From Enterobacter sichuanensis (GTDB taxonomy: Bacteria; Pseudomonadota; Gammaproteobacteria; Enterobacterales; Enterobacteriaceae): 53,280 bases of DNA. The position numbers and the translations under genes are program-made. The first letter of the stretch is position 1; every line of letters begins with the position of its first letter. The stretch covers positions 1 through 53,280 of the forward strand of contig NZ_POVL01000037.1 of assembly GCF_002939185.1 (NCBI RefSeq), read 5' to 3'. A model generated the notes under the pieces. The model was not told where the DNA came from. It made no database searches and saw only the letters and a list, made by a program, of their open reading frames with translations. Below, piece by piece: positions 25,607-36,245 of the stretch.

Positions 25607-27103
25607 TTAACGCGAGGTCTCTTCTACCAGCGGTGCGTCGTGTTTTTCATCATCAGGATGAACCGGCGCGGTGCTGTGGATCTCATGAACGCGTTTACGC
25701 ACGCCAAACCAGCCGGCAATCAGCAGCACGGCCAGCAGCGGAATGGTCGCGATGGTGTAGGTGCCGTTCGGGTAGTCGAACGCCATCAGCACCAGCACGC
25801 TGAACAGGAAGAGCAGGGTGAGCCAGGAGGTCACCGGTGCGCCAGGCAGCTTAAAGCTAACGTCAGCGGCTTTCCCTTCTTTGATCGCTTTACGCAGACG
25901 CATCTGGCAGACCACGATAAAGCCCCAGGAAGCGATGATCCCGAGTGCGGCCACGTTCAGCACGATTTCGAAGACCTGTGACGGGACCAGGTAGTTCAGG
26001 AACACGCCGAAGACGTAGACCACCAGCGTGGCCAGAATACCGGCGTACGGCACGTGCTGCTTGCTCATCTTCGACATGAACTTCGGCGCAGAACCGCCCA
26101 TCGACATGGAGCGCAGGATACGGCCGGTAGAGTACAGACCGGAGTTCAGGCTGGAGAGCGCCGCCGTCAGCACCACGATGTTCATGATACTGCCAACGTA
26201 AGGCACGCCCAGCTTAGAGAAGAAGGTCACGAACGGACTCTGCCCCGCCTGATAGGCGTTCCACGGCAGCAGCAGAACCAGCAGGACCACGGAACCGACG
26301 TAAAACAGACCGATACGCCAGATCACGCTGTTGATGGCCTTTGGCACCATCGTCTGCGGATCTTTACATTCACCTGCTGCGGTACCCACCAGCTCGATGG
26401 AGGCAAAGGCGAACACCACGCCCTGAACCAGCACCAGCGCAGGCAGCAGACCGTGCGGGAAGAAACCGCCGTTATCGGTTATCAGGTGGAAGCCGGTGGC
26501 ATTGCCATCCAGCGGTTTACCGCTGCCAAGGAAGACGGTACCCACGACCAGGAACACCACGATGGCCAGCACTTTGACCAGCGCAAACCAGAACTCCATC
26601 TCCGCGAACCACTTCACGCCGATCATGTTCATGGTGCCGACAATGGCCAGCGCGCCAAGCGCAAAGACCCACTGCGGCACATCGCCGAACGCGCCCCAGT
26701 AGTGCATATACAGCGCAACCGCGGTGATGTCGACGATACCGGTCATCGCCCAGTTGACGAAATACATCCAGCCCGCCACGTAGGCCGCTTTTTCACCGAG
26801 GAATTCACGGGCGTAGGAGACGAAGCTTCCGCTGGAAGGGCGATGCAGTACCAGTTCGCCCAGCGCGCGAAGAATGAAGAAAGAGAAGATCCCGCACACC
26901 AGATAGACCAGGGCGAGAGCCGGGCCAGCCATCTGCAGACGTGCACCCGCACCTAAAAACAGACCCGTTCCGATAGCGCCGCCGATGGCGATCATTTGAA
27001 CCTGACGGTTGCCCATCGCTTTGTGGTAGCCCTCTTCGTGGGAGTTCAACCAGCGACGTTTAGCAGCATGATGATCGGCTGCGCTTTTATTGCTTGTTTT
27101 CAT
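25607..27103 (-). CDS. ansP: L-asparagine permease AnsP
   Basis: An amino acid/polyamine/organocation transporter of 498 residues with about 12 membrane helices. Family marks are GNRQVQMIAIGGAIGTGLFLGAG at the first helix (shown in parts: GNRQVQMIAIGG, AIGTGLFLGAG), FELRALGEL-like RALGELVLHRPSSGSFVSYAREFLG in pieces, and FSSIELVGTAAGE-like ASIELVGTAAGE. It matches E. coli AnsP in length and position after yncE. I start at 27103, where AGGTAA precedes the ATG; the longer in-frame start at 27190 would add 29 residues unlike the family. It imports L-asparagine with protons. Confidence 0.92.
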   Translation of the reverse strand: MKTSNKSAADHHAAKRRWLNSHEEGYHKAMGNRQVQMIAIGGAIGTGLFLGAGARLQMAGPALALVYLVCGIFSFFILRALGELVLHRPSSGSFVSYAREFLGEKAAYVAGWMYFVNWAMTGIVDITAVALYMHYWGAFGDVPQWVFALGALAIVGTMNMIGVKWFAEMEFWFALVKVLAIVVFLVVGTVFLGSGKPLDGNATGFHLITDNGGFFPHGLLPALVLVQGVVFAFASIELVGTAAGECKDPQTMVPKAINSVIWRIGLFYVGSVVLLVLLLPWNAYQAGQSPFVTFFSKLGVPYVGSIMNIVVLTAALSSLNSGLYSTGRILRSMSMGGSAPKFMSKMSKQHVPYAGILATLVVYVFGVFLNYLVPSQVFEIVLNVAALGIIASWGFIVVCQMRLRKAIKEGKAADVSFKLPGAPVTSWLTLLFLFSVLVLMAFDYPNGTYTIATIPLLAVLLIAGWFGVRKRVHEIHSTAPVHPDDEKHDAPLVEETSR

Positions 27104-27434
27104 TGAGTTACCTGTTTGCCTGTCTGAACCATTATCGTGATAGTCCTGCCTGGCAGAATGCAATACAAACGATTGCTTCTGCGCAAACACATGTCGCCTT
27201 CCCAGTCATTCTGCGTATGGATAAGGCGAAACATGGCGAGGCATCCTACCTGCAATTCATAAGCGACGCAAAATATAACCGTGCCGAAAGTGATGCACGT
27301 CGAAGGAAATCGTGTGGTCAGAGCAGACGGGGATCACAACACGCTGAATCGTGGTGAGTTTTTAGTCAAAACAATTGCGAGGTTGATTATTTAATCATCA
27401 GATTCCCTTAATTATTACCAAATGGTATAAATTT
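27104..27434. other. Intergenic region upstream of ansP
   Basis: No supportable gene lies here; an 87-codon frame that overlaps the ansP start on the other strand has no ribosome site. The region should hold the ansP promoter on the minus strand. A perfect 6-2-6 palindrome TGATTA-TT-TAATCA at 27384-27397 and a small TACCA-AA-TGGTA hairpin near 27417-27428 lie just past the LysR stop; the latter, followed on the minus strand side by AT-rich sequence, may help end the LysR transcript. Confidence 0.4.
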
Positions 27435-28337
<903 letters not shown>

Positions 28338-28339
28338 TT

Positions 28340-28354
28340 ATGAATTTCAATCAT
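28340..28354. promoter_or_regulatory. LysR-type T-N11-A site
   Basis: ATGA-N7-TCAT contains the T-N11-A core of LysR binding sites and lies 18 bases from the LysR start and 80 bases from the cupin start. A second inverted repeat ACTGTT-N5-AACAGT at 28402-28418 is just upstream of the cupin ribosome site. Confidence 0.45.
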
Positions 28355-28434
28355 ATTTCCTATCTGATTATGCACGCTAATAGTTCGGATTGCTTTGCGC
28401 TACTGTTAACGCAACAGTCAACGAGGAGTACAAC

Positions 28435-28833
28435 ATGAAAATTATCCGCAGCGGTTCATTACCTTCAGCAAAGGGGCCAGAAGACTGGTTCACCGGCACC
28501 GTCCGCATTGACGCGCCCTTTCAGGCGACCGAACCTGCCCGCATCGGCGGGGCAACCGTGACCTTTGAGCCGGGCGCGCGCACGGCGTGGCATACGCACC
28601 CCCTGGGACAAACGCTGATTGTGACGCAGGGGCGCGGCTGGCTACAGGAGTGGGGCAAAGCGGCAGAAGTGCTGAATCAGGGCGATATCGCCTGGATCCC
28701 ACCCGGCGTGAAGCACTGGCACGGGGCAAGCGCGCAAACGGCGATGACGCATATCGCCATCGCCGAATCGGAAAACGGCAGCCCGGTAGAGTGGATGGAA
28801 AAAGTCACCGACGAGCAGTACCCGAACGGCTAA
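28435..28833 (+). CDS. Small cupin-domain protein
   Basis: A 132-residue single-domain cupin. The metal-binding cupin motif 1 is visible as [20 protein letters not shown] (H-x-H and a following E/Q position), and motif 2 as [16 protein letters not shown]. This pattern is found in the (R)-hydroxynitrile lyase-like and carboxymuconolactone-associated cupins. Reaction unknown. The ATG at 28435 has GAGGAG at normal distance; the longer frame from 28390 is rejected. It is divergent from the LysR gene and probably its target. Confidence 0.85.
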   Translation: MKIIRSGSLPSAKGPEDWFTGTVRIDAPFQATEPARIGGATVTFEPGARTAWHTHPLGQTLIVTQGRGWLQEWGKAAEVLNQGDIAWIPPGVKHWHGASAQTAMTHIAIAESENGSPVEWMEKVTDEQYPNG

Positions 28834-28841
28834 CCGCCAGA

Positions 28842-28872
28842 CACGACAATCGCCTGCTTAAGGCGCGTCGTG
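28842..28872. terminator. Two-part hairpin after cupin gene
   Basis: CACGAC ... GTCGTG (6 bp) encloses CGCC ... GGCG (4 bp) with a 7-nt loop, 9 bases past the cupin stop. No U-run follows, so termination strength is uncertain. Confidence 0.5.
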
Positions 28873-28974
28873 CACTTCGCCTCCCAGGTAAAATTGCCCT
28901 GCTGAAATAGCGTTTCGTTAACAGGATGAAAACGTTATTATTTGGTCAGTTTTTGTTAACGGGCTGAGGCTTGA

Positions 28975-29514
28975 GTGAAAATTAATGTCGTTGGAACCAG
29001 CGGAAGTGGAAAAAGCACGCTGGCGAAGCAAATTGCGGCCGAGCTGGACATTCCCTGTATCGAGATGGACCAACTCTACTGGCGCCCTGACTGGCAGGGA
29101 ACCCCGGACGACGTGTTTCAGGAAACGCTGGAGCAGGCGCTGCAGGCGTCGCCAGACTGGATGCTTGACGGTAACTATAACCGCACGCGCCCGGTTAAAT
29201 GGCGCCATGTCGATGTTGTGGTGTGGGTCGATTATGGGTTTACCCGCACGCTGTATCAGGCCGTTACCAGGGCCATCAAACGGGCCTGGCATAAACGGGA
29301 ACTTTGGCCAGGCACGGGGAATAAGGAGAGTTTTCGCCGCGCGTTCCTGAGCAGAGAATCCATTATCATCTGGACGATAAAAACCTGGCGCAACAACCGC
29401 AGGCGTTATGAAGCCGATCTGCAAAATCCGCGCTACGCGCACATTCGCTTTGTCCGTATTACCCGCCGCAGTCAGGTGGATGCGTTGATTGCCTCTCTGA
29501 AGACATATTCTTAG
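28975..29514 (+). CDS. P-loop adenylate kinase-like NTPase
   Basis: A 179-residue P-loop protein with Walker A GTSGSGKST at residues 7-15 and a DGNYNRTRP motif at about 65-73, as in the FlaR-like/DNA topology modulation and adenylate kinase-like group. The arginine-rich stretch TWRNNRRRYEADLQNPRYAHI near 140-160 fits the lid or base-contacting part of this family. It is likely a small-molecule kinase, but its substrate is not known. Start is GTG at 28975 behind TGAGG. It stands alone, with hairpins and a promoter-sized gap on each side. Confidence 0.8.
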   Translation: MKINVVGTSGSGKSTLAKQIAAELDIPCIEMDQLYWRPDWQGTPDDVFQETLEQALQASPDWMLDGNYNRTRPVKWRHVDVVVWVDYGFTRTLYQAVTRAIKRAWHKRELWPGTGNKESFRRAFLSRESIIIWTIKTWRNNRRRYEADLQNPRYAHIRFVRITRRSQVDALIASLKTYS

Positions 29515-29624
29515 CGTGGTTTTATATATCTGTTTTCCGGCAAACTAAATGTAAATTAATTGTTTCTCAGTGGTGAAATACGCCTTTAATAATGTCGACA
29601 TGTTAAGTCAAACGAGAACGCAAC

Positions 29625-30626
29625 ATGTCATGGCGAATCAGCATTCTGGATAAAAGCCCCATCGCTCAACACGAAACGGCTGCCGATGCACTGGCGCGTA
29701 CCCTGGCGCTGGCGCAGCAGGCAGAAAATCTGGGCTATCACCGCTTCTGGATTGCCGAACACCACAACACCCCCCAACTTGCCAGCCCCTCACCGGAACT
29801 GCTGATTGCCTGGATCCTCGGGCAAACCTCGCGCATTCGCGTCGGTTCCGGCGGCGTGATGCTTCAGCACTACAGCCCGTATAAAGTCGCCGAGAACTTC
29901 AACGTTCTGGCCGCGCTGGCGCCAGGCCGCGTGGATCTCGGCGTCGGAAAAGCGCCGGGCGGTCTGCCGCTCTCGACCCGCGCGCTGCAGCAGGGGCTGA
30001 ATCAGCAGGAAAAGGGCAGTTTTGCCGAACAGCTGGCCCAGCTCGACCGCTGGATCCGTCCTGAGCATCAGTCAACGGAGGAAGCCGTTCTGGCCACGCC
30101 GCTGCCGCCGTCGCCTGCGCAGGGTTTTCTGCTCGGCGCGAGTCGCGAAAGCGCGCTGCTGGCCGCCAGCCTCGACTGGCACTTTGTTTTTGCCGCGCAC
30201 CTGAATGGCGATCCGGATCTGCTGCGCGAGGTGATCGCCACCTGGCGTGAAAACAGCGTCCGCGATGTGATGGTGGCGGTGCAGGTGATTGTGGCGCAGT
30301 CCCAGGCCGAGGCGGATGCCCTGGCGCAGAAGGTGGAAGTGTGGGGCGTTGAGCTGGCCAACGGCCAGCGCGTCACGGTGGCCAGCGAAGAGCAGGCTTA
30401 CGCGTTCGCGCGTCAGGCAGGGAGTGAGCCGGTACGCATTGCGCGTCGGGCGCAATCTCTGCTGGCGGGCACGGCGGAATCCGTGCTTGAACACCTTAAC
30501 GCCCTCCATGAAACGTGGGGCATTGACGAATTTATTATTGATACCCCGGTAGCAGACGGTGCCACGCGCGTGGCGTCACTGCGTTTGCTGGCCGAGGCCC
30601 GTCTTAACAGGGAGGTTACCGTATGA
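29625..30626 (+). CDS. MsnO8-type LLM flavin-dependent oxidoreductase
   Basis: A 333-residue luciferase-like monooxygenase of the MsnO8 branch (FRFWIAEHHNTPQLASPSPELLIA-type segment RFWIAEHHNTPQLASPSPE; VGSGGVMLQHYSPYKVAENF; PGRVDLGVGKAPGG). Such enzymes use FMNH2 from a separate reductase. It is the first gene of an eight-gene run. Within the Bacillus ytm operon, the equivalent MsnO8-type protein is YtmO (CmoO), implicated in breaking down S-modified cysteines, and I infer a related role. GAGAA is the ribosome site, and a perfect 10-bp palindrome ATGTCGACAT (29592-29601) just upstream may be an operator. It overlaps the next gene by 4 bases. Confidence 0.85.
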   Translation: MSWRISILDKSPIAQHETAADALARTLALAQQAENLGYHRFWIAEHHNTPQLASPSPELLIAWILGQTSRIRVGSGGVMLQHYSPYKVAENFNVLAALAPGRVDLGVGKAPGGLPLSTRALQQGLNQQEKGSFAEQLAQLDRWIRPEHQSTEEAVLATPLPPSPAQGFLLGASRESALLAASLDWHFVFAAHLNGDPDLLREVIATWRENSVRDVMVAVQVIVAQSQAEADALAQKVEVWGVELANGQRVTVASEEQAYAFARQAGSEPVRIARRAQSLLAGTAESVLEHLNALHETWGIDEFIIDTPVADGATRVASLRLLAEARLNREVTV

Positions 30627-31744
30627 GCTTTGGCGAACAACTGATTGCCTGGCGTCGCGAGCTGCACCAGAACCCGGAACTGTCCGGTCAGGAAGTCGAG
30701 ACCACCGCACGCCTGCGCCAGTGGCTGACAACGGCGGGCATTACGCCGCTGCCTTACGATCTGCCGACCGGGCTGGTTGCGGAAATTGGTTCCGGCAACA
30801 AGCTGATTGCGTTGCGCGCAGATATCGATGCCCTGCCGATTGAAGAGCGTAGCGGCGTACCGTTTAGCTCGCAGCAGGCAGGGGTGATGCACGCCTGCGG
30901 ACACGACATCCACACCAGCGTCATCCTCGGTGCGGCGTTAAAGCTGAAAGAGCGGGAAGCTTCGCTTAACGGCCGGGTGCGGATCCTGTTTCAGCCTGCC
31001 GAAGAGAACTTTGGCGGCGCGAAGAGCATGGTGCGGGCCGGTGCCCTGCGGGATGTCAGCGCGATTTTCGGTATGCATAACGAGCCCGGCCTGCCGGTCG
31101 GTGAATTCGCCACCCGCGGCGGGCCGTTCTATGCCAACGTCGACCGCTTTGTGATTCGCATTACCGGCAAAGGCGCGCATGCCGCACGTCCGCATGAAGG
31201 TAACGATGCCATCGTGCTGGCGAGCCAGCTGGTGACGGCGCTGCAAAGTGTCGCCAGCCGCAACGTCAACACGCTGGATTCCGTGGTGCTGAGCGTGACG
31301 CGCATTGCGGGCGGCAACACCTGGAACGTGCTGCCGGAAAGCGTCGAGCTGGAAGGCACGCTGCGTACCCATCGCACGGAGGTACAGCAGAACGTGAAAG
31401 CCCGCGTGGGCGAGATTGCCGCCGGGTTTGCCAGCGCCTTCAGCGCGCAGATTGATATTACCTGGTATGCCGGACCCACCGCGCTGGTCAATGACGAACG
31501 CTGGGCGGCATTTGCTACCTCAGTTGCCCGGGAGGCGGGCTATGAAACCCGGCACGCCGAGTTACACATGGGCGGGGAAGATTTCGCGGTCTATCTGCAG
31601 TCCATACCCGGCGCGTTTGTCAGCATTGGCAGCAATAGTGCATATGGTTTACATCACCCGGCGTTTAACCCGGACGAAGCATTAATCGAGCCCGCTGCCC
31701 GCTATTTTGCACAGCTTGCGGAAAAAGCCCTGCAACACGTTTAA
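30623..31744 (+). CDS. M20-family amidohydrolase (N-acyl amino acid deacylase)
   Basis: A 373-residue M20D peptidase-like enzyme with the metal-binding [10 protein letters not shown] (H90-S99), the [11 protein letters not shown] substrate/metal segment, [12 protein letters not shown] with the catalytic Glu, and the dimerisation motif [14 protein letters not shown]. Relatives include hippurate hydrolase, N-acetyl-cysteine deacetylase YxeP/SndB and YtnL. The start overlaps the preceding gene by ATGA with GGGAGG upstream. In the proposed pathway it would remove the acetyl group from an N-acetylated cysteine product at the last step. The assignment to that substrate rests on gene context and not on a diagnostic residue. 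Confidence 0.87.
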   Translation: MSFGEQLIAWRRELHQNPELSGQEVETTARLRQWLTTAGITPLPYDLPTGLVAEIGSGNKLIALRADIDALPIEERSGVPFSSQQAGVMHACGHDIHTSVILGAALKLKEREASLNGRVRILFQPAEENFGGAKSMVRAGALRDVSAIFGMHNEPGLPVGEFATRGGPFYANVDRFVIRITGKGAHAARPHEGNDAIVLASQLVTALQSVASRNVNTLDSVVLSVTRIAGGNTWNVLPESVELEGTLRTHRTEVQQNVKARVGEIAAGFASAFSAQIDITWYAGPTALVNDERWAAFATSVAREAGYETRHAELHMGGEDFAVYLQSIPGAFVSIGSNSAYGLHHPAFNPDEALIEPAARYFAQLAEKALQHV

Positions 31745-31760
31745 TTCTGAAGAGGTGAAT

Positions 31761-33077
31761 ATGTCTGCACATCGTCAACTGCGGCTCGGGACCATTTTGC
31801 ATGGTGCATCCGGGAATATGTCCGCCTGGCGCCACCCTGAGGCCATCGCCGATGCCAGTATCAATTTTGATTTCGTCAAAGCGACGGCATTAAAGGCGGA
31901 AGAGGGCAAACTCGATTTCTTATTCGTTGCCGACGGTCTTTATATTAACGAAAAATCGATCCCGCATTTTTTAAACCGCTTTGAACCGTTAACGGTGTTA
32001 TCTGCGCTGGCAAGCATCACCTCGCGCCTGGGGCTGGTGGGAACCTTATCCACCTCCTACAGCGAGCCCTTTACCACGGCCCGCCAGTTCGCCAGCCTCG
32101 ACCATCTGAGCAATGGCCGCGCGGGCTGGAACGTGGTGACCTCGCCGCTGGAAGGTTCGGCGAAGAACTTCTCCCGCGAAAAACACCCTGAACATGCGTT
32201 GCGCTACCGGATTGCCGACGAGTATCTCGACGTGGTGAAAGGGCTGTGGGACTCCTGGGAAGGAGATGCCTTTGTGCGCAACAAAGAGAGCGGTCAGTTC
32301 TTTGACCCGGCAAAACTGCACACCCTGGAGCACCATGGTGATTTCTTCCAGGTCGCCGGACCGCTGAATATTGGCCGTACCCCGCAGGGACGTCCGATTG
32401 TCTTTCAGGCCGGCGCGTCGGAGGACGGGAAAAAACTGGCGGCGAAACATGCCGACGCCATTTTCACCCACCATGAAACCCTCGACGAGGCAAAAGCCTT
32501 TTACCGCGACGTGAAACAGCAGCTGGAAACTCACGGCCGCCGCCCGTCGGATTTACATATATTCCAGGGCGTCAGCGTGATTGTGGGAAAAGATGCAGAG
32601 GACGTGGAAAACCAGTATCAAACCACGGCGGCGCTGGTGTCGATTAATGATGCCCTTAATTACCTCGGGCGTTATTTCGAACATCATGATTTCAGCCAGT
32701 ATCCGCTCGACGAACCGTTCCCGGATATCGGCGACTTAGGCAAAAACAGCTTCCGCAGCACTACCGATGAGATCAAGCGGAACTCCCGCGAGCGCAACTT
32801 AACCCTGCGTCAGGTGGCGCTGGAAGCCGCTTCGCCGCGTCCACGCTTTTCCGGTACGCCGGAAGAGGTGGCCGACGGTCTGCAGGCCTGGTTTGAAGGC
32901 TATGCCGCCGACGGCTTCATCATTCAGGGCGGCACGCCGGACACCTTCCCGCGCTTTGTGGACCAGGTCGTGCCGGTTCTGCAGGCACGCAGCCTGTTCC
33001 GCACCGACTACCCGGGTACCACGCTGCGCGAAAGCTTAGGTCTGGACCAACCGAAAAATCACTTCACACAACAATAA
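31761..33077 (+). CDS. NtaA/SnaA/DszA-type FMN-dependent monooxygenase
   Basis: A 438-residue flavin-dependent monooxygenase of the NtaA/SnaA/DszA/CmoJ class. Visible landmarks are [21 protein letters not shown] at the start (in part [11 protein letters not shown]), [27 protein letters not shown] in part, [14 protein letters not shown], and [18 protein letters not shown] [18 protein letters not shown]. YxeK and YtnJ/CmoJ of B. subtilis, in the same class, cleave the C-S bond of N-acetyl S-substituted cysteines. The ATG at 31761 follows GAGGTGA and excludes a spurious 18-residue extension. It sits between a deacylase and the transporter genes, in line with that pathway. Confidence 0.88.
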   Translation: MSAHRQLRLGTILHGASGNMSAWRHPEAIADASINFDFVKATALKAEEGKLDFLFVADGLYINEKSIPHFLNRFEPLTVLSALASITSRLGLVGTLSTSYSEPFTTARQFASLDHLSNGRAGWNVVTSPLEGSAKNFSREKHPEHALRYRIADEYLDVVKGLWDSWEGDAFVRNKESGQFFDPAKLHTLEHHGDFFQVAGPLNIGRTPQGRPIVFQAGASEDGKKLAAKHADAIFTHHETLDEAKAFYRDVKQQLETHGRRPSDLHIFQGVSVIVGKDAEDVENQYQTTAALVSINDALNYLGRYFEHHDFSQYPLDEPFPDIGDLGKNSFRSTTDEIKRNSRERNLTLRQVALEAASPRPRFSGTPEEVADGLQAWFEGYAADGFIIQGGTPDTFPRFVDQVVPVLQARSLFRTDYPGTTLRESLGLDQPKNHFTQQ

Positions 33078-33091
33078 AAGAGAACACCGCT

Positions 33092-34024
33092 ATGCAGAAA
33101 ACATCGCTTATTCTGGCGCTCGCGCTGGCCTTTACCCCTGCCGTCTGGGCAGAGAATGTGAACATTAACGGCACCGGCGTGAGCATCGAGGCCAATAAAA
33201 CGCCGATCAACACTGCCAAAAACGGCGATGCCATCGCCCGGTTGCCGAAAGACTATCGCTTTGCCGTACCGGGAAAATTTACCGTGGCGGTGGCGGGGCT
33301 TAACCAGCCGCCGCTGACGGTGTTTTCCGATGACAACAAAACGCTATTGGGCAGCGAGGTCGACGTTGCTCGTCTGGTGGCGGACAGCCTCGGGCTGGAG
33401 CTGAACGTGGTGCCCACCTCGTGGGAAGACTGGCCGCTGGGGGTCGCCTCCGGCAAATACGATGCGGCCATCAGCAATATTACCGTCACCAAAGAACGCA
33501 AACAGAAATTTGATTTTGCCACCTACCGTAAGGATTCCCTCGGTTTCTACGTGAAATCCACCAGCCCGATTACCTCGCTGCAGAAGGCGGAAGACATCGC
33601 CGGGCTGCGGATCATCGTGGGCTCCGGCACCAACCAGGAGTCCATCCTGCTGGCATGGAACGCGGAAAACCTGAAGAAGGGGCTGAAACCCTTTACTCCG
33701 ATCTACACCAAAGATGATGCGGCTCAAACCCTGGCGCTGCAGTCCGGGCGTGCGGATGCCTACTTTGGTCCGAACGTGATTGGCGCGTGGAAAGCGGCGC
33801 TGAACGGCAAAACCAAACTGGTGGGTAGCGTCGACGGCGGCTGGCCGAAGGCGGCGCATATCGCGGTGACGCTGAAAAAAGGCAGCGGGCTGGTTGAGCC
33901 GGTACAAATCGCGCTGAACGGCGTGATCAAAAACGGCGATTACGACAAAGTGCTGAACCGCTGGGGGGAAGGGGTTGAGCGCATTCCTCAGTCAGAAGTG
34001 AACCCGGCTGGCCTGGGTGATTAA
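33092..34024 (+). CDS. Polar amino acid ABC transporter binding protein 1
   Basis: A 310-residue periplasmic binding protein (SBP family 3). The signal peptide is MQKTSLILALALAFTPAVWA, cleaved before ENV. The fold is marked by GSEVDVARLVADSLGLELNVVP, WPLGVASGKYDAAISNITVTKERKQKFDF (in parts) and IIVGSGTNQESILLAW. It resembles YxeM and the TcyJ/TcyK cystine-type binders. Another binding protein of the same operon (36246-37133) is clearly its paralogue, sharing the WEDWPLG(I/V)ASG and VGSGTNQE segments and the SEVNP end. It should deliver an amino-acid-like ligand, inferred to be an S-modified cysteine. Confidence 0.9.
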   Translation: MQKTSLILALALAFTPAVWAENVNINGTGVSIEANKTPINTAKNGDAIARLPKDYRFAVPGKFTVAVAGLNQPPLTVFSDDNKTLLGSEVDVARLVADSLGLELNVVPTSWEDWPLGVASGKYDAAISNITVTKERKQKFDFATYRKDSLGFYVKSTSPITSLQKAEDIAGLRIIVGSGTNQESILLAWNAENLKKGLKPFTPIYTKDDAAQTLALQSGRADAYFGPNVIGAWKAALNGKTKLVGSVDGGWPKAAHIAVTLKKGSGLVEPVQIALNGVIKNGDYDKVLNRWGEGVERIPQSEVNPAGLGD

Positions 34025-34033
34025 GGAGGCGCT

Positions 34034-34543
34034 ATGCGCGAACAATTTCGTGATGTCTCGCCGGAAGATGCCGAACTCCAGCCCATCATCGAGGGGCTGT
34101 TCGGGGAATATGCCGCCCGTTACGGGGACTACTTCTCTAAAGATGCGGAAGTGGAGCTGACGGAATGGTATTTAGCGCCGCAGGGACTGTTTATCGTCCT
34201 GGAACGTGACGGGGAAATTATCGCCACCGGCGCTTACAAGCCCTATGACGAACGGACCGCAGAGATTAAGCGTATCTGGACCAATAAATCCCTGCGTCAG
34301 CAGGGACTTGCCGGGCGAGTGGTGCAGGAGCTGGAACGCAGGGCGGTGCTGGCGGGGTATAGCCAGATCTACCTGACCACCGGTTTTCGCCAGCCGGAAG
34401 CGGTCCGGCTCTATCTCAGCCAGGGCTATCAGCCGCAGTTCGATCTGAACCGGGATCCGGAAGAGTATAGCCAGCCGCCGTTTGATGGTCGGTTGCGTTT
34501 CACCAAAACGCTGGTACGCGAAGCGTTCAGTAAAACCGCATGA
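34034..34543 (+). CDS. GNAT-family N-acetyltransferase
   Basis: A 169-residue acetyltransferase with the GNAT acetyl-CoA loop RQQGLAGRVVQELERRAVLAGY (in parts QQGLAG) and preceding beta strand AEIKRIWTNKSL. A strong AAGGAGG ribosome site precedes the ATG. It lies inside a transporter operon, between the first binding protein and the permease. In the Bacillus yxe/ytm operons the acetyltransferases YxeL and YtmI (SnaB, SnaA) acetylate S-modified cysteines before oxidation, and this gene takes the same place. The frame is intact and complete. Confidence 0.86.
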   Translation: MREQFRDVSPEDAELQPIIEGLFGEYAARYGDYFSKDAEVELTEWYLAPQGLFIVLERDGEIIATGAYKPYDERTAEIKRIWTNKSLRQQGLAGRVVQELERRAVLAGYSQIYLTTGFRQPEAVRLYLSQGYQPQFDLNRDPEEYSQPPFDGRLRFTKTLVREAFSKTA

Positions 34544-34552
34544 GGAACGACG

Positions 34553-35479
34553 ATGAGCAACGTTGAAACCATAAAGGTGGTCCCGGCGCGTTATCCGCTG
34601 CGGACCGTCGGCGCCGCGGTGGCGCTGTTTGTCCTGGCGGTCGTGATTCAGTCCGTGGCCTTTAACCCGCGCTGGGAGTGGGGCGTGTTCGCCCGCTGGT
34701 TCTTCGACCCGGTGATCCTCGACGGTGTCGGTCAGACCCTGCTGCTGACGCTGATCGGCACCGCGCTGAGCGTCGTGTTTGGCGGCATGCTGGCCCTGGC
34801 GCGACTCTCTTCGTCCTGGCTGTTGAGCAGCCTGGCGTGGGCCTACATCTGGCTCTTCCGGTCGCTGCCGCTGATCGTGGTGCTGATCATCCTGTACAAC
34901 TTTTCCTATCTCTACGACACGCTCTCGCTCGGCGTGCCGTTCACCGGCATCACCTGGGGCAGCTTTGAAACCATCAACGTGCTGGGGCAGTTCTCCACTG
35001 CGGTGGTGGGGCTGACGCTGGTACAGAGCGCCTATACCGCCGAAATTATTCGCGGCGGCTTCCTCGGCGTTGACCACGGGCAGTATGAGGCAGCGGCCGC
35101 GCTCGGCCTGCCGGCCTGGCGTCGTACGGTGCGCATCATTTTACCTCAGGCGCTGCGCACCATTCTGCCGTCGGGCTTCAATGAGATCATCAGCCTCGCC
35201 AAGGGCACGGCGATGGTGTACGTCCTGGCGATGCCGGAGCTGTTTTATACCATTCAGATGATCTACAACCGCACCCAGGAAGTGATCCCGCTGCTGATGG
35301 TCGGGGCCGCCTGGTACCTCGTTATTACCACCGTCTTGTCCGCTATCCAGTACGGTGTCGAACGCGCACTTGCCCGTAGCGAACGCCGTTCTGCCGTTAA
35401 CCAGAACCGCGCCACCCGGCGTAGCCGCTCTGTCACCGCCACGCCAGCACAGGAGCCCGTCCATGCCAGCCTCTCCTGA
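34553..35479 (+). CDS. Polar amino acid ABC transporter permease
   Basis: A 308-residue membrane permease of the HisMQ type with a 3-TM.. HEAT-like core: LFVLAVVIQSVAF as the first helix and the conserved loop EAAAALGLPAWRRTVRIILPQALRTILPS that docks the ATPase (in parts EAAAALGLPAWRRTVRIILP). Only one permease gene is present, so the transporter would have a homodimeric channel. GAGGAA precedes the ATG; the C-terminal 40 residues are polar and Arg-rich (RSERRSAVNQNRATRRSRS). The 3' end overlaps the ATPase start by 17 bases. Confidence 0.9.
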   Translation: MSNVETIKVVPARYPLRTVGAAVALFVLAVVIQSVAFNPRWEWGVFARWFFDPVILDGVGQTLLLTLIGTALSVVFGGMLALARLSSSWLLSSLAWAYIWLFRSLPLIVVLIILYNFSYLYDTLSLGVPFTGITWGSFETINVLGQFSTAVVGLTLVQSAYTAEIIRGGFLGVDHGQYEAAAALGLPAWRRTVRIILPQALRTILPSGFNEIISLAKGTAMVYVLAMPELFYTIQMIYNRTQEVIPLLMVGAAWYLVITTVLSAIQYGVERALARSERRSAVNQNRATRRSRSVTATPAQEPVHASLS

Positions 35480-36236
35480 AGGACATATTTCGATTACCGG
35501 CGTCAGTAAATATTTCGGTCGCCATAAAGCACTCGACAACGTAACGCTTGAGATCCCCCCAGGGTCCGTGACGGTGATCCTCGGGCCATCCGGGTCGGGC
35601 AAATCGACGCTGCTGCGCACCATTAACCACCTGGAGCGCGTCGACGAAGGTTTTATCCAGATTGACGGCGACTACATTGGCTATCGCCGTCAGGGCGACA
35701 AACTCTTTGAACTGAAAGAGAAGGAGATCCTTAAGCAGCGGGTCAACGTGGGCTATGTGTTTCAGAACTTCAATCTCTTTCCGCACCTCACGGTGCTGGA
35801 AAACCTGATTGAAGCGCCGGTCGCGCATAAAAAACTCAGCAAGAAAGAGGCGGTGGAAAGGGCCTACAGCCTGCTGGATGTGGTGGGGCTGCGGGATAAA
35901 GCGGACGCCTGGTCCCGCCATCTTTCCGGCGGCCAGCAGCAGCGCATTGCCATTGCCCGCGCGCTGGCGCTGCGACCTCGGGTGATGCTGTTTGATGAAC
36001 CCACCTCGGCGCTTGATCCGGAGCTGGTGGGTGAAGTGCTGGATGTGATCAAGAAGCTGGCCCGATCCGGCACCACGCTGGTGGTGGTCACCCACGAGAT
36101 CGGCTTTGCCCGGGAGGTGGCGGATCAGGTGGTGTTTATGGTCGACGGAAAAATTGTCGAGCAGGGAAGCAGCGACGAGGTGTTAAACCGTCCGTCGCAC
36201 CCGCGAACGCGCCAGTTTCTCTCTAAAGTGCTGTAA
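35463..36236 (+). CDS. Polar amino acid ABC transporter ATPase
   Basis: A 257-residue ATPase of the GlnQ/HisP type. Walker A is GPSGSGKST, the signature is [17 protein letters not shown], Walker B is [15 protein letters not shown] and the switch His lies in [14 protein letters not shown]. It starts at the ATG at 35463 inside the permease end, and a longer frame from 35355 is just the permease read in another frame. It energises the transporter formed with the permease at 34553 and the two binding proteins. The spacing to the second binding protein gene is 9 bases with TAAGGAG. Confidence 0.92.
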   Translation: MPASPEGHISITGVSKYFGRHKALDNVTLEIPPGSVTVILGPSGSGKSTLLRTINHLERVDEGFIQIDGDYIGYRRQGDKLFELKEKEILKQRVNVGYVFQNFNLFPHLTVLENLIEAPVAHKKLSKKEAVERAYSLLDVVGLRDKADAWSRHLSGGQQQRIAIARALALRPRVMLFDEPTSALDPELVGEVLDVIKKLARSGTTLVVVTHEIGFAREVADQVVFMVDGKIVEQGSSDEVLNRPSHPRTRQFLSKVL

Positions 36237-36245
36237 GGAGCGACA

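Noticed and set aside
27094..27357. 87-codon frame upstream of ansP
   Set aside because: It overlaps the ansP start on the opposite strand, has no ribosome site, and its composition resembles no known family.
34172..35077. 301-codon minus-strand frame across the GNAT and permease genes
   Set aside because: It spans two well-supported genes on the other strand and is rich in His, Arg and Gln as expected of an antisense shadow.
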